Source of the DNA: Qipengyuania pelagi
GTDB lineage: Bacteria; Pseudomonadota; Alphaproteobacteria; Sphingomonadales; Sphingomonadaceae
Direction of reading: 5' to 3'
Assembly: GCF_009827295.1 (NCBI RefSeq)
Contig: NZ_WTYD01000003.1
Location: forward strand, 35,674 to 99,673
DNA length: 64,000 nucleotides
This document shows positions 11,130 to 28,281 of the stretch, one piece after another (positions within the stretch are counted from its first letter, which is position 1; each line of letters begins with the position of its first letter). The notes beneath the pieces are model-generated. The model saw nothing but the letters and a program-made list of their open reading frames with translations. It did no database searches and was not told where the DNA came from. The position numbers and the translations under genes were made by a program.

Positions 11130-11196
11130 AGCGTCGGGTGCGTCCGAGTCAAGTGAAAGCCTGAAGCACGGATGCCGCGAAAAGAGGGTGTGCCGC

Positions 11197-11472
11197 TTAC
11201 ATCGGCGTTTCGGTGGCGTCGGGAACCGGCGTTTCCATCATCGGGTCGGCGGCCATGCCGTCTTCGTTCATAGTCCCGTCATCGTTCATGGTCCCGTCTT
11301 CGCTCATGGCGTCATCGGCCATCGGCGTCTCGGTCATGCCCTGGTCCATAGGCTCGACCGCGGCGGGCTCCATCGAGGTGGTATCGGTGCCGTCGACTTC
11401 GTCCGCCGATTCGCCACAGGCGGCGAGCGAGAGGGCGACGGGAAGGGCGGCGATAAGAGCAAGCTTGTTCAT
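11197..11472 (-). CDS. Small acidic Met-rich lipoprotein
   Basis: The 91-residue product starts MNKLALIAALPVALSLAACGE, a lipoprotein signal with lipobox LAAC. The mature part is disordered and acidic, rich in Met/Asp/Glu/Thr, with tandem DDGTMN/EDG units and a TPM tail (ATETPM). GGAG stands before the ATG at 11472. It is clearly related to the neighbour at 11648 by signal peptide style and the identical tail, so a duplication is likely. Function unknown; Met-rich disordered lipoproteins can bind metals, but that is a guess. Confidence 0.72.
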   Translation of the reverse strand: MNKLALIAALPVALSLAACGESADEVDGTDTTSMEPAAVEPMDQGMTETPMADDAMSEDGTMNDDGTMNEDGMAADPMMETPVPDATETPM

Positions 11473-11568
11473 GACGGTCTCCTGATGGTGGGGAAGATTA
11501 CGGCCATGAAATCGCCACAATCGGTGAAAGTTCCGAAAAATCTGTCGCTTCGGTCCGGGGCGGACACG

Positions 11569-11603
11569 AAAAAGGGCCCCGGCCAATAGGCGGCGGGGCC
11601 CTT
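11569..11603 (-). terminator. Terminator after the lipoprotein gene at 11648
   Basis: GGGCCCCG (11574-11581) pairs with CGGGGCCC (11594-11601). On the minus strand the hairpin is followed by five T residues. Confidence 0.75.
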
Positions 11604-11647
11604 CATCCGAAAGGTCCGGGTGGAGCCAGGCCCCACCCGAAAGCCTA

Positions 11648-11881
11648 TTACATCGGGGTTTCGGTGGCTTCCGGAGCCGGGGTTTCGGTGACCATGGTGT
11701 CTTCGGTCACGGTTTCTTCCATCGGGGTTTCGCCGGCCATCGGGGTTTCAGCGGCCATCGGCTCGGTGGTCATGACTTCGGTTTCGGTGGCGACGGGCTC
11801 CGCAACGGTATCTTCGGCGGCGTTGTCGCAAGCGACGAGGCCGAAAGCGAGCGGGAGAGCGATAAGAGCGAGCTTCTTCAT
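11648..11881 (-). CDS. Small acidic Thr/Glu/Met-rich lipoprotein (paralogue)
   Basis: The 77-residue product begins MKKLALIALPLAFGLVACDN (lipobox LVAC). The mature part is made of loose repeats of the type (A/G)ETPM and TETPAPE and ends EATETPM like its neighbour at 11197. It is predicted to be an unstructured envelope lipoprotein with its own terminator. I do not recognise a named family. Confidence 0.7.
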   Translation of the reverse strand: MKKLALIALPLAFGLVACDNAAEDTVAEPVATETEVMTTEPMAAETPMAGETPMEETVTEDTMVTETPAPEATETPM

Positions 11882-11952
11882 GGGTAAATGTCCTTTGCCG
11901 GTTAGAGCGCGTCGAGATTGGCGCGCCGCGATTTGGCCGTCACATTATCGCC

Positions 11953-12747
11953 TTATTTGGAAGCGCTGCCAAGCGGAATTTTTGCATCGCGAAAGAATTG
12001 GTTTTCCGTAGGAGGTGCGAGGTCGATATCTGTGCGCCGGGCCGCGTGCCCGGCCGCGAGAGCGGCGGACCCGGCCATGGTCAGTGCAAGGAAGCCGACC
12101 ACTAGAGAATCGATTATCATCAAGACCCAGTCTAGCCAGACGGGCGCCCATTTCATCGCCGCTATGGCCAGTCCGTAATGAGGGACCATCAGTGGCAGGA
12201 AACCCGCCACGAGCAAAGCGATCGCATACCAGAACGAACCGCGCATGATGGCCACCGAGCGTAACGGGCCGATCCGCGCATTCCCCAACGCCCAAGCCAC
12301 GGCCCAAGCGGTGAGGTAGATCATCATTACCTGCTGGGCCACGCCGCTCGTGATATCGACAGCCAAACCTTCAAGCCCCAGTGGCGCGAGGAGGTTGGGG
12401 CCGAAAAGAGCCCACCAAGACTGCGCGCCGGCGAAGGCGAAGACAAGAGCGAACAAGCCGATCGCTGGCCACTCGATCCGCACCGCACGGGCCGGATCGC
12501 CCAGCAGAAGATAGCGGACGAACCAATAGCCGGGCAGTCCGATCGCCAGTGTCTTCGCAAAGCCGAACCAAAGCCGTAGCGGATCGCCTTCCGCCGCTTT
12601 CGCACCCGCCAGATCGAAATACATGCTCGCCTGCAGCTCGACGACGTGCTGCGCCATCTCCACCAGAACCGGGATCAGGAACAACAGTGGAAAGGAGAGA
12701 GCGAACCTCCATGATTCTCGATAGATGGTCTTTACGTCGGTCCACAT
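11953..12747 (-). CDS. Polytopic inner-membrane protein, unknown function
   Basis: The 264-residue product (MWTDVKTIYRESWRFALSFP start) has about six hydrophobic segments separated by short loops and no enzymatic motif I recognise. It follows the XRE regulator by 4 bp and ends the leftward DUF2975-XRE-membrane protein operon. An alternative ATG at 12771 would overlap the regulator by 20 bp; the start at 12747 has a distant GAGGGG. Its operon position suggests it is a target of, or works with, the XRE/DUF2975 pair. Confidence 0.65.
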   Translation of the reverse strand: MWTDVKTIYRESWRFALSFPLLFLIPVLVEMAQHVVELQASMYFDLAGAKAAEGDPLRLWFGFAKTLAIGLPGYWFVRYLLLGDPARAVRIEWPAIGLFALVFAFAGAQSWWALFGPNLLAPLGLEGLAVDITSGVAQQVMMIYLTAWAVAWALGNARIGPLRSVAIMRGSFWYAIALLVAGFLPLMVPHYGLAIAAMKWAPVWLDWVLMIIDSLVVGFLALTMAGSAALAAGHAARRTDIDLAPPTENQFFRDAKIPLGSASK

Positions 12748-12751
12748 CGCG

Positions 12752-12964
12752 TCAATTCCCCTCTTCTTCATATCCAAGCAAATCGCCCGGTTGGCAGTCG
12801 AGCTCGCGACAGATCGCCTCGAGCGTCGAGAAACGGATCGCCTTGGCCTTGCCGGTCTTGAGGATCGACAGGTTGGCAAGCGTGAGGCCAACGCGGTCGG
12901 CGAGGTCGGTCAGCGTCATTCGCCGCGCGTGGAGCAGATCGTCGAGTTTGACCCGGACCGGCAT
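12752..12964 (-). CDS. Small XRE/Cro-type HTH regulator
   Basis: The 70-residue product is a single helix-turn-helix domain (VKLDDLLHARRMTLTDLADR, then VGLTLANLSILKTGKAK and STLEAICRELDCQPGDLL), the minimal YozG-like form often encoded next to DUF2975 membrane proteins. Its ATG shares one base with the upstream DUF2975 stop (TGATG), so translation is probably coupled. The TTATCG palindromes at 13492-13561 are the obvious candidate operators. Confidence 0.85.
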   Translation of the reverse strand: MPVRVKLDDLLHARRMTLTDLADRVGLTLANLSILKTGKAKAIRFSTLEAICRELDCQPGDLLGYEEEGN

Positions 12965-13491
12965 CAGACTGTGCCCTCAAGATCGTCGCGCATGATCGCG
13001 CCTTCCTTGAAGATGCGCGCCAGCACCAGCAGCAGCGGCACGGCGAACCAGCCGGTCAGGGACAGCGACCAGCCGAGATATTCGCCGCTCGTCGCGCTCG
13101 CCCAGACCGAAACCTGTCCAAAGGCCAGATCGACCAGATTGATCGCAAGCAGCGCCCAGGCGATGGTGGCGAGGCGCTTTGCATTTGTTTCGGTAAAAGC
13201 CGCGCCTGCCTGCGTATCACGAAGCATGGCGATCAGCCGCGTGAAGATAAGATGGGCGGCTCCAACGACTACGAACACGCAGACGCAGGCGAACTTGAGC
13301 CAGAAGAATAAAGCTTCGACAGAGCGAGGACCTTCGAAGGCCCGATCGAACATCGTACGGAACTGGTCGGGATCGGTCACCATCATCGCCAGCAGCAAGG
13401 CGAACAGCGCCCCCGCTATCCAATTCAGCCAATTCGCTGCCCGCAGCATCCAGATCGCCGTTCTCAGCATTGGTCGAATCTCCAGGATCAC
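12964..13491 (-). CDS. DUF2975 membrane protein
   Basis: The 175-residue product has four predicted membrane helices (for example NWLNWIAGALFALLLAMMV and WSLSLTGWFAVPLLLVLARIF) and the DUF2975 signature FTETNAKRLATIAWALL before helix three, ending EGAIMRDDLEGTV. These proteins usually pair with a small XRE regulator, as here, and may act as membrane partners of it. First gene of the operon; an alternative start is Met8 at 13470. Confidence 0.8.
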   Translation of the reverse strand: MILEIRPMLRTAIWMLRAANWLNWIAGALFALLLAMMVTDPDQFRTMFDRAFEGPRSVEALFFWLKFACVCVFVVVGAAHLIFTRLIAMLRDTQAGAAFTETNAKRLATIAWALLAINLVDLAFGQVSVWASATSGEYLGWSLSLTGWFAVPLLLVLARIFKEGAIMRDDLEGTV

Positions 13492-13561
13492 TTATCGAAA
13501 TTCGATATGGCCTTGTCCGTCCTTATCGTCAATCGATAAATTGCTTATCGCTTTTCGAGAA
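13492..13561. promoter_or_regulatory. Cluster of TTATCG/CGATAA palindromes upstream of the DUF2975-XRE operon
   Basis: Within 60 bp lie TATCGAAATTCGATA (13493-13507, a perfect 7+1+7 palindrome), TTATCG-N5-CGATAA (13523-13539) and the overlapping CGATAA-N5-TTATCG (13534-13550), followed by a weaker TTATCG...TCGAGAA (13545-13561). The cluster starts directly before the DUF2975 start codon, suggesting autoregulation by the XRE protein. The half-site is seen; the binding protein is inferred. Confidence 0.6.
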
Positions 13562-13616
13562 TTGTGTAGGGGCCCAATCGTCAATCTGACCATTCCCTTG
13601 CCTAGGGCTGCACCTG

Positions 13617-13645
13617 TTGACCCCCGCCGTTTGCCACCCTATATG
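13617..13645 (+). promoter_or_regulatory. Candidate rpoB promoter
   Basis: TTGACC (13617-13622) and TATATG (13640-13645) are spaced by 17 bp, giving a leader of about 245 nt before rpoB. No other good pair was found between the divergent operon and rpoB. The remaining 13,650-13,896 holds no gene I can support. Confidence 0.6.
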
Positions 13646-13896
13646 CCGCCGCGACCGCACGCTTCGAGCGAGTTCCGATTCATGCGCGGGAATCGGCACC
13701 AGGATGGAAGCGGCGTTTCCATATCGCGACGCTTGATAAAAGAGCTGCAGCTGCCGACGGATACCCTCATCGAAGGGCCGGTCGGCGATCCGCTGCGGCC
13801 TGTTCGCGTCGGCATGGATCTTCAGCGCGAGAGTTGAATTTGCGGCCTCCCATCGCGGGCAGGTCCGGCACTGCTAGAAAAAGGCGAAAGTCCTGT

Positions 13897-18081
<4,185 letters not shown>

Positions 18082-18158
18082 TCGGGGTGGGGCGGTCGCC
18101 TGATGGCCGATCGCCCGCCTCCACCGCCCCTGATTTATCCCTCAAAGGGAATTGAGAC

Positions 18159-22487
<4,329 letters not shown>

Positions 22488-22516
22488 GCCCCCTTCCATC
22501 TCAGTGACGGGATTGA

Positions 22517-22548
22517 CCCCGCCGGAGCCATGCTCCGGCGGGGTTTTT
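22517..22548 (+). terminator. Terminator after rpoC
   Basis: A perfect 12-bp stem (22517-22528 with 22532-22543) with a 3-nt loop and five T residues. The following 22,560-22,740 is relatively AT-rich and probably carries the promoter of the next gene. Confidence 0.92.
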
Positions 22549-22743
22549 CTTGCCCTCGATGAGGGTCCGTCAGGCGATGGTTCTATCATATTGATTTCGG
22601 ATACATTTTGTTAAATGATAACCGATACTTACCGACTCGCATCGATTCAGGGCTCGAAAAGCCTTCGGAAATGCGATTGGTTTATCGACTGAATCCGGCC
22701 CGGCGTGGGGATGCCTGGGGCGGATCGCTCACGGAGGCGTCGA

Positions 22744-25080
22744 GTGGGATGCAGGGTGACGCAGGCTTGCGATAGCGCAGCGCTCGTTCGGAAGCGGCGC
22801 CTCGAGACGGCCATCGCCACCGGACCGATTGCGCAGATCGCGACGAGCCTCACCGCGATCATCCTTGCCGCTGCATTCTATGGTGTCGTGCCGCATCCGG
22901 CTCTGGCAGCTTGGCTGCTGTTAGCCTTCATCCTCCTCGCGATCCGCCATACGATCATCAGGGCCGCGACGTGCGAGACGCTGGACGGTAGCGAGGTGCG
23001 CACCCATCTCAACCGAATCGTGGCGGCAAAGGCTGCGACATCGATCTTCTGGGCTGCGAGCTTCGTGCTCTTTGCGCGCTATGCTTCAGGAGAACGCCTC
23101 GCGCTCCTGATCCTCGTCGCCGCGCTGACCTTCGTCGGAACGATGCTGCTGCACCGGGGTGTGCCGCGCGCAAGCTTCGTGCATCTGACTGCTATCCTCA
23201 TCGGCATCACCCTCAGCGCGCTGACAGTCGCCGGTTCAGCGGCGATATGGGTCGTCCTGCTGCTGGTGCCCTATGCGCTGATCCTCGCACGCTTTACGAT
23301 CTCGCAGGATCGCGCCTTTGTCGAGGCGACGATCGGCGAGAATATGCGGCTGGAAAACGAACAGACCGTCCGCCTGCTTCTGAACGAATACGAAACCCAG
23401 GCGCAGGACTGTCTGTGGTCGGTGGGGCCCCGCGGTCGCTTGCGCGATGTGTCGCAGCGTCTCGCCAATTTCCTCGGACAGGATATCGAAGCGGTGGAGG
23501 GAACGCCCTTCGGCGACCTGTTCATAGAAGGTCGGCAGCGCACGCGCCTCGTCGATCTGCTCGCGAACCGGGTTCCGTTCCGCGACGAGATCGTGAAGCT
23601 CGACATCAGGGGACAGACGCGGATATGGCGAGTCAGCGGACGGCCGAAAGCTAATGGCTTCGTCACTGGTGTCCTGCGCGACGTGACCGAAGCTTTCCGC
23701 ACCGAGGAGCGCGTGCGGTATCTCGCCTTGCACGACGATCTGACCGGTCTCGCCAACCGCCACGCCTTCACCGAACATTTGCGCGAGCGAATGGGGCTGA
23801 CCGGTGACCCTGTCCGCAGGATCGCGCTGTTCTATCTCGATCTCGACGATTTCAAGGCGATCAACGACACGTTCGGCCATCGCACGGCCGATGCGATCCT
23901 GTGCGAAGTCGGCTGGCGCCTGAAATCCCAATTGCGCGAAGCGGACCTCGTCGCGCGGCTGGCTGCGGACGAGTTCGCGATCGTGATCGAAAGCGCGCTT
24001 GGCGACGGGATGCTGATCGAACGCGGTCACCGCCTGCTGGCCGCCATGCGCGAACCCTTCCTGGTCGAGGATCGCCTGATCGAGGTATCGGGCAGCGTCG
24101 GCATCGCGCGCTGTTCCGAAGAAGCCTGCGAGGCGGAGGAGCTGGTGAGGCGGGCTGATCTCGCCATCGTCGCAGCCAAGGCGAAGGGGAGGGGGCAGCT
24201 CGCCCTGTTCGACCGCGCGCTTGACGCAAAGGTCCAGCAACGCCGCCGCACCGAACAGGACCTGCGCGTCGCGCTGCTTGAAGGGGGCCTGCGCGTCCAT
24301 TATCAGCCCGTCATCGACATCGCGACCGGGCGGACTACGGCCTATGAGGCGCTGGTGCGCTGGGATCATCCCGAACGCGGGATGTTGCCACCCGACGAAT
24401 TCCTCGCAATCGCGGAGGAAACCGGATTGATCGTCCCCCTGGGGGAATTCGTGATCCGCCAGGCGCTTACCGAGATGGCGGGCTGGAAAGGGAATTTCCG
24501 TCTCAGCATCAATCTCTCGCCCAGTCAGATCCGTTCGGTGGACCTGCTTCCAACCATTGCCGATGCGCTCGCCGCGACCGGGTTCGATCCCAGCCGCATC
24601 GAATTCGAGATCACCGAACACGTCATCCTCCAGGCCGATTCGTCCGCCACTGCGACGCTCGATCGCCTGCGCGCCAGCGGGATCAAGATCGCGCTCGACG
24701 ATTTCGGGACCGGCTATTCCTCCCTCAGCTATCTGCGGCGTTTCCCCTTCGACCGGATCAAGATCGACAGGAGTTTCGTGAAGGATCTGACCACCAGTGC
24801 CTCGTCCCGCGCGATCGTCAGCACGGTGATCGCCTTGGGACGCAGCCTGGGGATGCAGGTGACAGCCGAAGGGATCGAGGATCGCGCGCAATTGCAGATC
24901 CTCGGCGAATTGGGCTGCGATGAAGCACAGGGCTATCTGATCCTCGAACCGCTCGCCGCCTCCGAACTGGACCGGGTGCGTGCGGGGCTGGGGGCGGACC
25001 GGGGCGATGGCGTGCTGGACTACGCCGCCGCGCGCGACGCGATCCTGCGGCGGCGCAAGCAATCAGGACAGAGCGCCTGA
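22744..25080 (+). CDS. Membrane GGDEF-EAL protein (c-di-GMP phosphodiesterase, degenerate GGDEF)
   Basis: The product (about 778 residues) has four to five N-terminal membrane helices (residues about 20-190), a PAS-like segment (CLWSVGPRGRLRDVSQRL), a GGDEF domain and a C-terminal EAL domain. The GGDEF loop reads RLAADEFAIV near residue 408, so both glycines are replaced and cyclase activity is doubtful. The EAL domain keeps EALVRW near residue 535, NLSPSQIRS and DDFGTGYSSLSYL with FDRIKIDRSFV, as in active phosphodiesterases. It should hydrolyse c-di-GMP at the inner membrane, the GGDEF part perhaps sensing GTP. I chose the GTG at 22744 because GGAGG sits six bases before it; GTG 22705 and ATG 22711 are alternatives without such a site. 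Confidence 0.88.
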   Translation: MGCRVTQACDSAALVRKRRLETAIATGPIAQIATSLTAIILAAAFYGVVPHPALAAWLLLAFILLAIRHTIIRAATCETLDGSEVRTHLNRIVAAKAATSIFWAASFVLFARYASGERLALLILVAALTFVGTMLLHRGVPRASFVHLTAILIGITLSALTVAGSAAIWVVLLLVPYALILARFTISQDRAFVEATIGENMRLENEQTVRLLLNEYETQAQDCLWSVGPRGRLRDVSQRLANFLGQDIEAVEGTPFGDLFIEGRQRTRLVDLLANRVPFRDEIVKLDIRGQTRIWRVSGRPKANGFVTGVLRDVTEAFRTEERVRYLALHDDLTGLANRHAFTEHLRERMGLTGDPVRRIALFYLDLDDFKAINDTFGHRTADAILCEVGWRLKSQLREADLVARLAADEFAIVIESALGDGMLIERGHRLLAAMREPFLVEDRLIEVSGSVGIARCSEEACEAEELVRRADLAIVAAKAKGRGQLALFDRALDAKVQQRRRTEQDLRVALLEGGLRVHYQPVIDIATGRTTAYEALVRWDHPERGMLPPDEFLAIAEETGLIVPLGEFVIRQALTEMAGWKGNFRLSINLSPSQIRSVDLLPTIADALAATGFDPSRIEFEITEHVILQADSSATATLDRLRASGIKIALDDFGTGYSSLSYLRRFPFDRIKIDRSFVKDLTTSASSRAIVSTVIALGRSLGMQVTAEGIEDRAQLQILGELGCDEAQGYLILEPLAASELDRVRAGLGADRGDGVLDYAAARDAILRRRKQSGQSA

Positions 25081-25144
25081 TCGCCGGGAAAGAACGATTG
25101 CGGGCTCTCGCCACCTTCGCGGCCTTTCGCTATCGCAGCCCGCG

Positions 25145-26524
25145 ATGACCAACGCGCCAACCACCGTTCCTATGACCGTGACCCGCTTCGCCCCGTCCCC
25201 GACCGGGCGCCTCCATGTCGGCAATATCCGCACCGCGCTGCATAACTGGATGCTGGCGCGCAAGGCGGGCGGGCGGTTCCTGTTGCGGATCGACGATACC
25301 GACGCGGACCGCAGCCGCGAGGAATATGTGGAGGCGATCCGGGACGATCTGGCCTGGCTGGGCCTTCGTCCCGATGGCGAAGAGCGCCAGTCCGAGCGGT
25401 TGCCGCATTACGAGGCGGCGTTCGAAAGCCTGCGGGAAGCGGCGAGGGTCTATCCCTGCTACGAGACGGCGCAGGAACTCGAACTGAAGCGCAAGATCCA
25501 GCTCGGGCGCGGACTGCCGCCGATCTACGACCGCGGCGCCCTGGCACTGAGCGAGAAGGATCGTGCAGCGAAGGAAGCCGAAGGGATCGCACCGCACTGG
25601 CGCTTCAAGCTCGACCACGACACGCCGATCGTGTGGGAAGACGGGGTGCGCGGGAAACAGAAATTCGACGCTGCGCAGCTCTCCGATCCGGTGATCCGCC
25701 GCGCCGACGGGTCCTGGCTCTACATGTTGCCAAGCGCGGTGGACGATCTCGAAATGGGCGTAACCAACGTTCTGCGCGGAGAGGACCACGTATCCAATAC
25801 CGCCGTTCAGATTCAGATGTTTACCGCACTTATTGCTGCGCAGCATAAGGGCGCTGCCATGATGCCGGAATTCGCGCACGAGGCCTTGCTGGTGGGGAGC
25901 GAGGGCAAGCTGTCGAAGCGGCTGGGAGCGCTCGGCTGCGACGCTTTTCGCGAACGCGGGATCGAACCGGATGCGCTGGTCGCCTTGCTCGCTCGTCTCG
26001 GAACATCCTTGCCGGTCGAACCGATCGCGGAAAGGGATAGCCTTGTCGAGACGTTCGACCTCTCCACTTTCGGCCGCGCCCCGGCCCGGTTCGATGACGG
26101 CGAGCTCGACCGCATCAATGCCGCGCTGGTGCACCGAATGGACTATGCCGACGTGGCCGATCGCCTGCCCGACGGGATGGATGCTGCGGGCTGGCACGCG
26201 GTGCGGCCCAATCTCGAGAAAGTCGCCGATGCCGCCGGGATCTGGCGCCTCGTCACGGGACCCGTGCCGGTGCCCGAGCTGTCGGACGAGGATCGCGCTT
26301 ATTGCGCCATTGCCGCTGACGCGCTCGTCTGGGGGGAAGACCCTTGGCATTCGCTCACCGGGCGGCTCAAGGATGCGACCGGACGCAAGGGCAAACCCCT
26401 GTTCCTGCCGCTGCGGCTGGCGTTGACCGGGCAGGCATCCGGCCCCGACATGGGCGAATTGCTGCCGCTGATCGGCGAAGCGGAGGCGCGACGGCGCCTG
26501 ATGGCTGCGGCGGAGCAGGGCTGA
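25145..26524 (+). CDS. gltX: Glutamate-tRNA ligase
   Basis: The 459-residue class I synthetase has RFAPSPTGRLHVGNIRTAL near the start (HIGH-type HVGN) and the KMSKS-type EGKLSKRLGALG near residue 256. It charges tRNA-Glu and, in alphaproteobacteria, often also tRNA-Gln for later amidation. Many alphaproteobacteria carry two gltX genes; whether this is the discriminating copy cannot be told. The ATG at 25145 is chosen; Met10 (25172) is an alternative. Confidence 0.93.
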   Translation: MTNAPTTVPMTVTRFAPSPTGRLHVGNIRTALHNWMLARKAGGRFLLRIDDTDADRSREEYVEAIRDDLAWLGLRPDGEERQSERLPHYEAAFESLREAARVYPCYETAQELELKRKIQLGRGLPPIYDRGALALSEKDRAAKEAEGIAPHWRFKLDHDTPIVWEDGVRGKQKFDAAQLSDPVIRRADGSWLYMLPSAVDDLEMGVTNVLRGEDHVSNTAVQIQMFTALIAAQHKGAAMMPEFAHEALLVGSEGKLSKRLGALGCDAFRERGIEPDALVALLARLGTSLPVEPIAERDSLVETFDLSTFGRAPARFDDGELDRINAALVHRMDYADVADRLPDGMDAAGWHAVRPNLEKVADAAGIWRLVTGPVPVPELSDEDRAYCAIAADALVWGEDPWHSLTGRLKDATGRKGKPLFLPLRLALTGQASGPDMGELLPLIGEAEARRRLMAAAEQG

Positions 26525-26538
26525 TCGGGAGACGCTTA

Positions 26539-26576
26539 CCATGATCGGCCAACCATGATCGGCCAACCATGATCGG
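26539..26576 (+). repeat. 14-bp tandem repeat carrying three start codons before the SulP gene
   Basis: CCATGATCGGCCAA occurs at 26539-26552 and 26553-26566, and its first ten bases again at 26567-26576. Each copy holds an ATG (26541, 26555, 26569). The first two open five-codon frames (MIGQP) whose TGA overlaps the next ATG as ATGA. The only Shine-Dalgarno-like GGGAG (26527-26531) precedes the first ATG. Confidence 0.9.
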
Positions 26577-28278
26577 ACAGGCTCTCAAGCCGCGTGTCGG
26601 CTGGCTGACCGATCTGACCACAGGCGCGCTGGTCAAGGATATTGTCGCCGGGCTGATCCTCTCCATCCTGCTGGTCCCGCAGGCCATGGCCTATGCCCAG
26701 CTGGCGGGCCTGCCGCCGCAGACCGGGCTGTTCGCCGCCTTATTACCGCCCCTGATCTATGCCCTGTTCGGCACCAGCAATTTTGTCTCGATGGGTCCGG
26801 TGGCTCTCGTCTCCCTCGTCGTCGCGGAGGCGGCGGGCAATGCCCCCGTGCCGCCCGAAATCGCTGCGGCGGTGATCGCGGTCGAAGCAGGCGTCGCCCT
26901 GGCGCTCCTCGGCGCGCTCGGTCTCGGTCGGCTGGTCAATTTCATCAGCGAGCCGGTCCTGCTCGGTTTTACCGCCGCCGCCGCTTTCCTCATCGCGGCG
27001 AGCCAGCTGCCGACTTTGATCGGTGTCGAGGCCCCGCGCGCGGGCGACCTGCCGACCGCGCTGCAAGGCCTGTGGAGCGGGATCGGCGGGTTCAGCTGGG
27101 CGACCACCGTAATTGGTCTCGCCAGCCTCGGCGCGCTGCTGCTCATCAATCGCTATGCCGCCGCGATCCTGTGGAAGCTCGGCCTGCATCCGCCCTTCCG
27201 CCAGGCCGTGGCGAAATCGCTGCCCTTCGTCGTGATCGTCCTTGCCGCGCTTGCCGTCTCGCAGATCGCCGCGCCCGTGGAGACGGTGGCGGCGGTCGAG
27301 CGCGGTCTGCCGAGCCCGCCTTGGCCGCTAGGCGGGCCTTCGCTCTGGCTCTCCCTGCTGCCGAGCGCGTTGGCCGTCGCGGTGATCGTGTTCGTCACGG
27401 CCACCGCCGTCGCGAAGTCGCTCGCGGGGAAGGATCGCAGCGCTCTCGACACCAGTCGTGAAGCGGTGGCGCTGGGCCTCGGCAATATCGCCGCGGTCGC
27501 GACGGGGGGCTATGCGGTCGGCGCGAGCCTCAGCCGATCGGCGCTGGTCGAGGATAGCGGCGCGCGCAGCCCCCTGGCCTCGATCGTGGCCTCTCTCGTC
27601 GTGCTCGCGGTGTTGCTGTTCCTCGCGCCCTATCTGTCCCTGCTGCCCAAGACCGCGCTGGCGGCGCTGGTCATCAGTGCGGTGTTCGGCCTCATCAAGA
27701 TCCGCGCGATCAGGGAGATCGTCGCGCATGACCGGATCGAAGGCGCGATCGTCGGCATCGCATTCCTCGCCACGCTGATCTTCGGCGTCAGGCTGGGTCT
27801 CGCCATCGGCGCGGGCGCGGGGTTGGCGCATTTCCTCTGGTTCTCGTCGCTACCGCGCGTGACGCGGGTAGGCAGCGACGATGGCGGCGCGTCGTTCCGG
27901 TCAGTGGATCGCGATGCGGTCACCATCGACACGCTGCCGGTCCTGATCGTGCGGATCGACCGGTCGATCTATTTCGGCAATGCCGCCTTTTGCGAGGACG
28001 AGATTTTCGCCTGCCTCGCCCGCCATGACGGGGTGACCTGCCTCGTTATCGACATGCGCGCGGTCAACGGTGTCGATGCCAGCGGAGCGGCGATGCTGCG
28101 GCGCCTGACGGAGCGATTGCACGAGATGGACATCGCGGTCCATTTCGCCGAGGCGCACGAGCCGGTGACACGCGCGCTGACCTCGCTCGATGCGAATATC
28201 TGCTGCTTCCATCGCACGATCCAGCTGGCGATGGAGCAATGCGGCGCGCCGGTCGACGAAAGAATCGCGCCCACCTGA
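26569..28278 (+). CDS. SulP family anion transporter with STAS domain
   Basis: The 569-residue inner-membrane protein has the SulP transport core (DIVAGLILSILLVPQAMAYA near residue 25, then QLAGLPPQTGLFAALLPPL) and a C-terminal cytoplasmic STAS domain (VLIVRIDRSIYFGNAAFCED to the end). SulP proteins carry sulfate, bicarbonate or dicarboxylates; substrate not resolved. The frame has a stop at 26542 and no other start, so translation must begin at ATG 26569, the last of three repeated ATGs. Convergent with pyk, 3 bp between stops. Confidence 0.93.
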   Translation: MIGQALKPRVGWLTDLTTGALVKDIVAGLILSILLVPQAMAYAQLAGLPPQTGLFAALLPPLIYALFGTSNFVSMGPVALVSLVVAEAAGNAPVPPEIAAAVIAVEAGVALALLGALGLGRLVNFISEPVLLGFTAAAAFLIAASQLPTLIGVEAPRAGDLPTALQGLWSGIGGFSWATTVIGLASLGALLLINRYAAAILWKLGLHPPFRQAVAKSLPFVVIVLAALAVSQIAAPVETVAAVERGLPSPPWPLGGPSLWLSLLPSALAVAVIVFVTATAVAKSLAGKDRSALDTSREAVALGLGNIAAVATGGYAVGASLSRSALVEDSGARSPLASIVASLVVLAVLLFLAPYLSLLPKTALAALVISAVFGLIKIRAIREIVAHDRIEGAIVGIAFLATLIFGVRLGLAIGAGAGLAHFLWFSSLPRVTRVGSDDGGASFRSVDRDAVTIDTLPVLIVRIDRSIYFGNAAFCEDEIFACLARHDGVTCLVIDMRAVNGVDASGAAMLRRLTERLHEMDIAVHFAEAHEPVTRALTSLDANICCFHRTIQLAMEQCGAPVDERIAPT

Positions 28279-28281
28279 AGC

